NCBI GenBank assembly: GCA_021108395.1
Contig: JAIOQZ010000061.1
Span: 1 to 61,600 of the forward strand
Direction: 5' to 3'
Length of the DNA: 61,600 bases
Source: Candidatus Cloacimonadota bacterium
GTDB lineage: Bacteria; Cloacimonadota; Cloacimonadia; Cloacimonadales; JAIOQZ01
Within the stretch, counting starts at the first letter, position 1; the number at the start of each line of letters is the position of its first letter. Both the position numbers and the translations under genes were made by a program. Below the pieces are notes generated by a model. The model did not search any database. It was not told the origin of the DNA and saw nothing but the letters and a program-made list of their open reading frames with translations. Positions 61,315 through 61,600 of the stretch are shown one piece after another.

Positions 61315-61600
61315 CTACTTGTCTGAATTCAAGGGGGAGAGTTGCTGCAAAGTGACATCTATGTTTTCATTTTGTGACAGCATGATTTCACTACTTCCAC
61401 TTGTTGAATGGACAAAGAACGGCCTTATCTCTTTTATGTCTCGTCGCTTAGATGCAGTCGTTTTCGGAATCTTCCAGTGACGGCAATTTTTCCTTAAGGA
61501 AAACATGCTCCAGATTGTAGCTATTTCGCTCCCTTCCACACATAGACTATGGCAAACAACTGGTTTTCGCAGAACATTATTGAGCAAAGACTGAAAAATG
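61315..61600 (-). CDS. Possible C-terminal end of an unknown gene entering from outside the window
   Basis: A frame open from the window edge to a TAG at 61315-61317, at least 94 codons, without a clear start inside the window. The visible protein (KRRDIKEIRPFFVHSTSGSS, ending QQLSPLNSDK) matches no family I recognise. AT-rich composition resembles the acquired genes elsewhere in the window. It may be a chance open frame. Confidence 0.25.
   Translation of the reverse strand, partial: IFQSLLNNVLRKPVVCHSLCVEGSEIATIWSMFSLRKNCRHWKIPKTTASKRRDIKEIRPFFVHSTSGSSEIMLSQNENIDVTLQQLSPLNSDK

Overview
The window looks like a chromosome segment from an anaerobic, motile, Gram-negative bacterium of the FCB superphylum (Fibrobacterota/Bacteroidota and related candidate phyla). 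Four things point there: an M1 peptidase ending in a type-IX-secretion-style sorting domain, a PorV-like outer-membrane protein, a bacterial geranylgeranylglyceryl-phosphate (GGGP) synthase, and FlgH plus secretin genes that imply an outer membrane. B12-dependent ribonucleotide reductase, butyrate kinase and a complete NAD-linked [NiFe] hydrogenase suggest fermentative anaerobic life. The exact phylum is not decided by the sequence. No tRNA, rRNA or CRISPR array was found.

Layout. 1-3.1 kb: 3' end of mutS, an AT-rich Fic protein, rfbD, and a convergent YkgJ-type cysteine-cluster gene. 3.2-3.7 kb: a gene-free block full of nested inverted repeats that ends in a minus-strand terminator; I read it as a candidate large structured RNA. 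3.8-9.2 kb: four flagellin genes and a FlgN-like coiled-coil gene, all minus strand. 9.5-15.3 kb: type IV pilus genes (PilT-like ATPase, a PilM-PilN-TPR fusion, a PilO protein, a secretin). 15.6-16.4 kb: an AT-rich two-gene cassette resembling a toxin-antitoxin pair with an ADP-ribosyltransferase-like toxin. 16.6-19.8 kb: flgF-flgG-flgA-flgH (minus strand). 20.0-27.8 kb: a YitT membrane protein, then an envelope/lipid cluster (GGGP synthase, CpsB-type phosphatase, SDR epimerase, methyltransferase, DUF362 ferredoxin, flippase-like protein, FkbM methyltransferase). 28-29 kb: AT-rich RhuM gene. 29-36 kb: MoxR ATPase, small membrane protein, PorV-like protein, Nudix hydrolase, valS, TetR regulator. 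36-42 kb (minus strand): cysteine-rich protein, phosphodiesterase, secreted M1 peptidase, DMT permease. 42-56 kb (plus strand): LolC/E-type permease, lon, deacetylase, nrdJ, a five-repeat beta protein, aspS, purN, M20 amidohydrolase, buk, lipoprotein. 56-61 kb (minus strand): hoxF-U-Y-H-W hydrogenase operon.

The GC-rich backbone is interrupted by single AT-rich genes or cassettes (Fic, the two-gene cassette, RhuM, the DMT permease, part of the lipoprotein), which suggests acquired cargo. At least four families of short palindromic repeats sit between genes; one family even encodes the last residues of two convergent proteins.

The points most worth follow-up are the roughly 540-nt structured RNA candidate downstream of the flagellins, the small-ORF/ART-like cassette, the conserved GGA-containing flagellin leaders, the G-quadruplex tract upstream of flagellin 4, and the GGGP-synthase envelope cluster.
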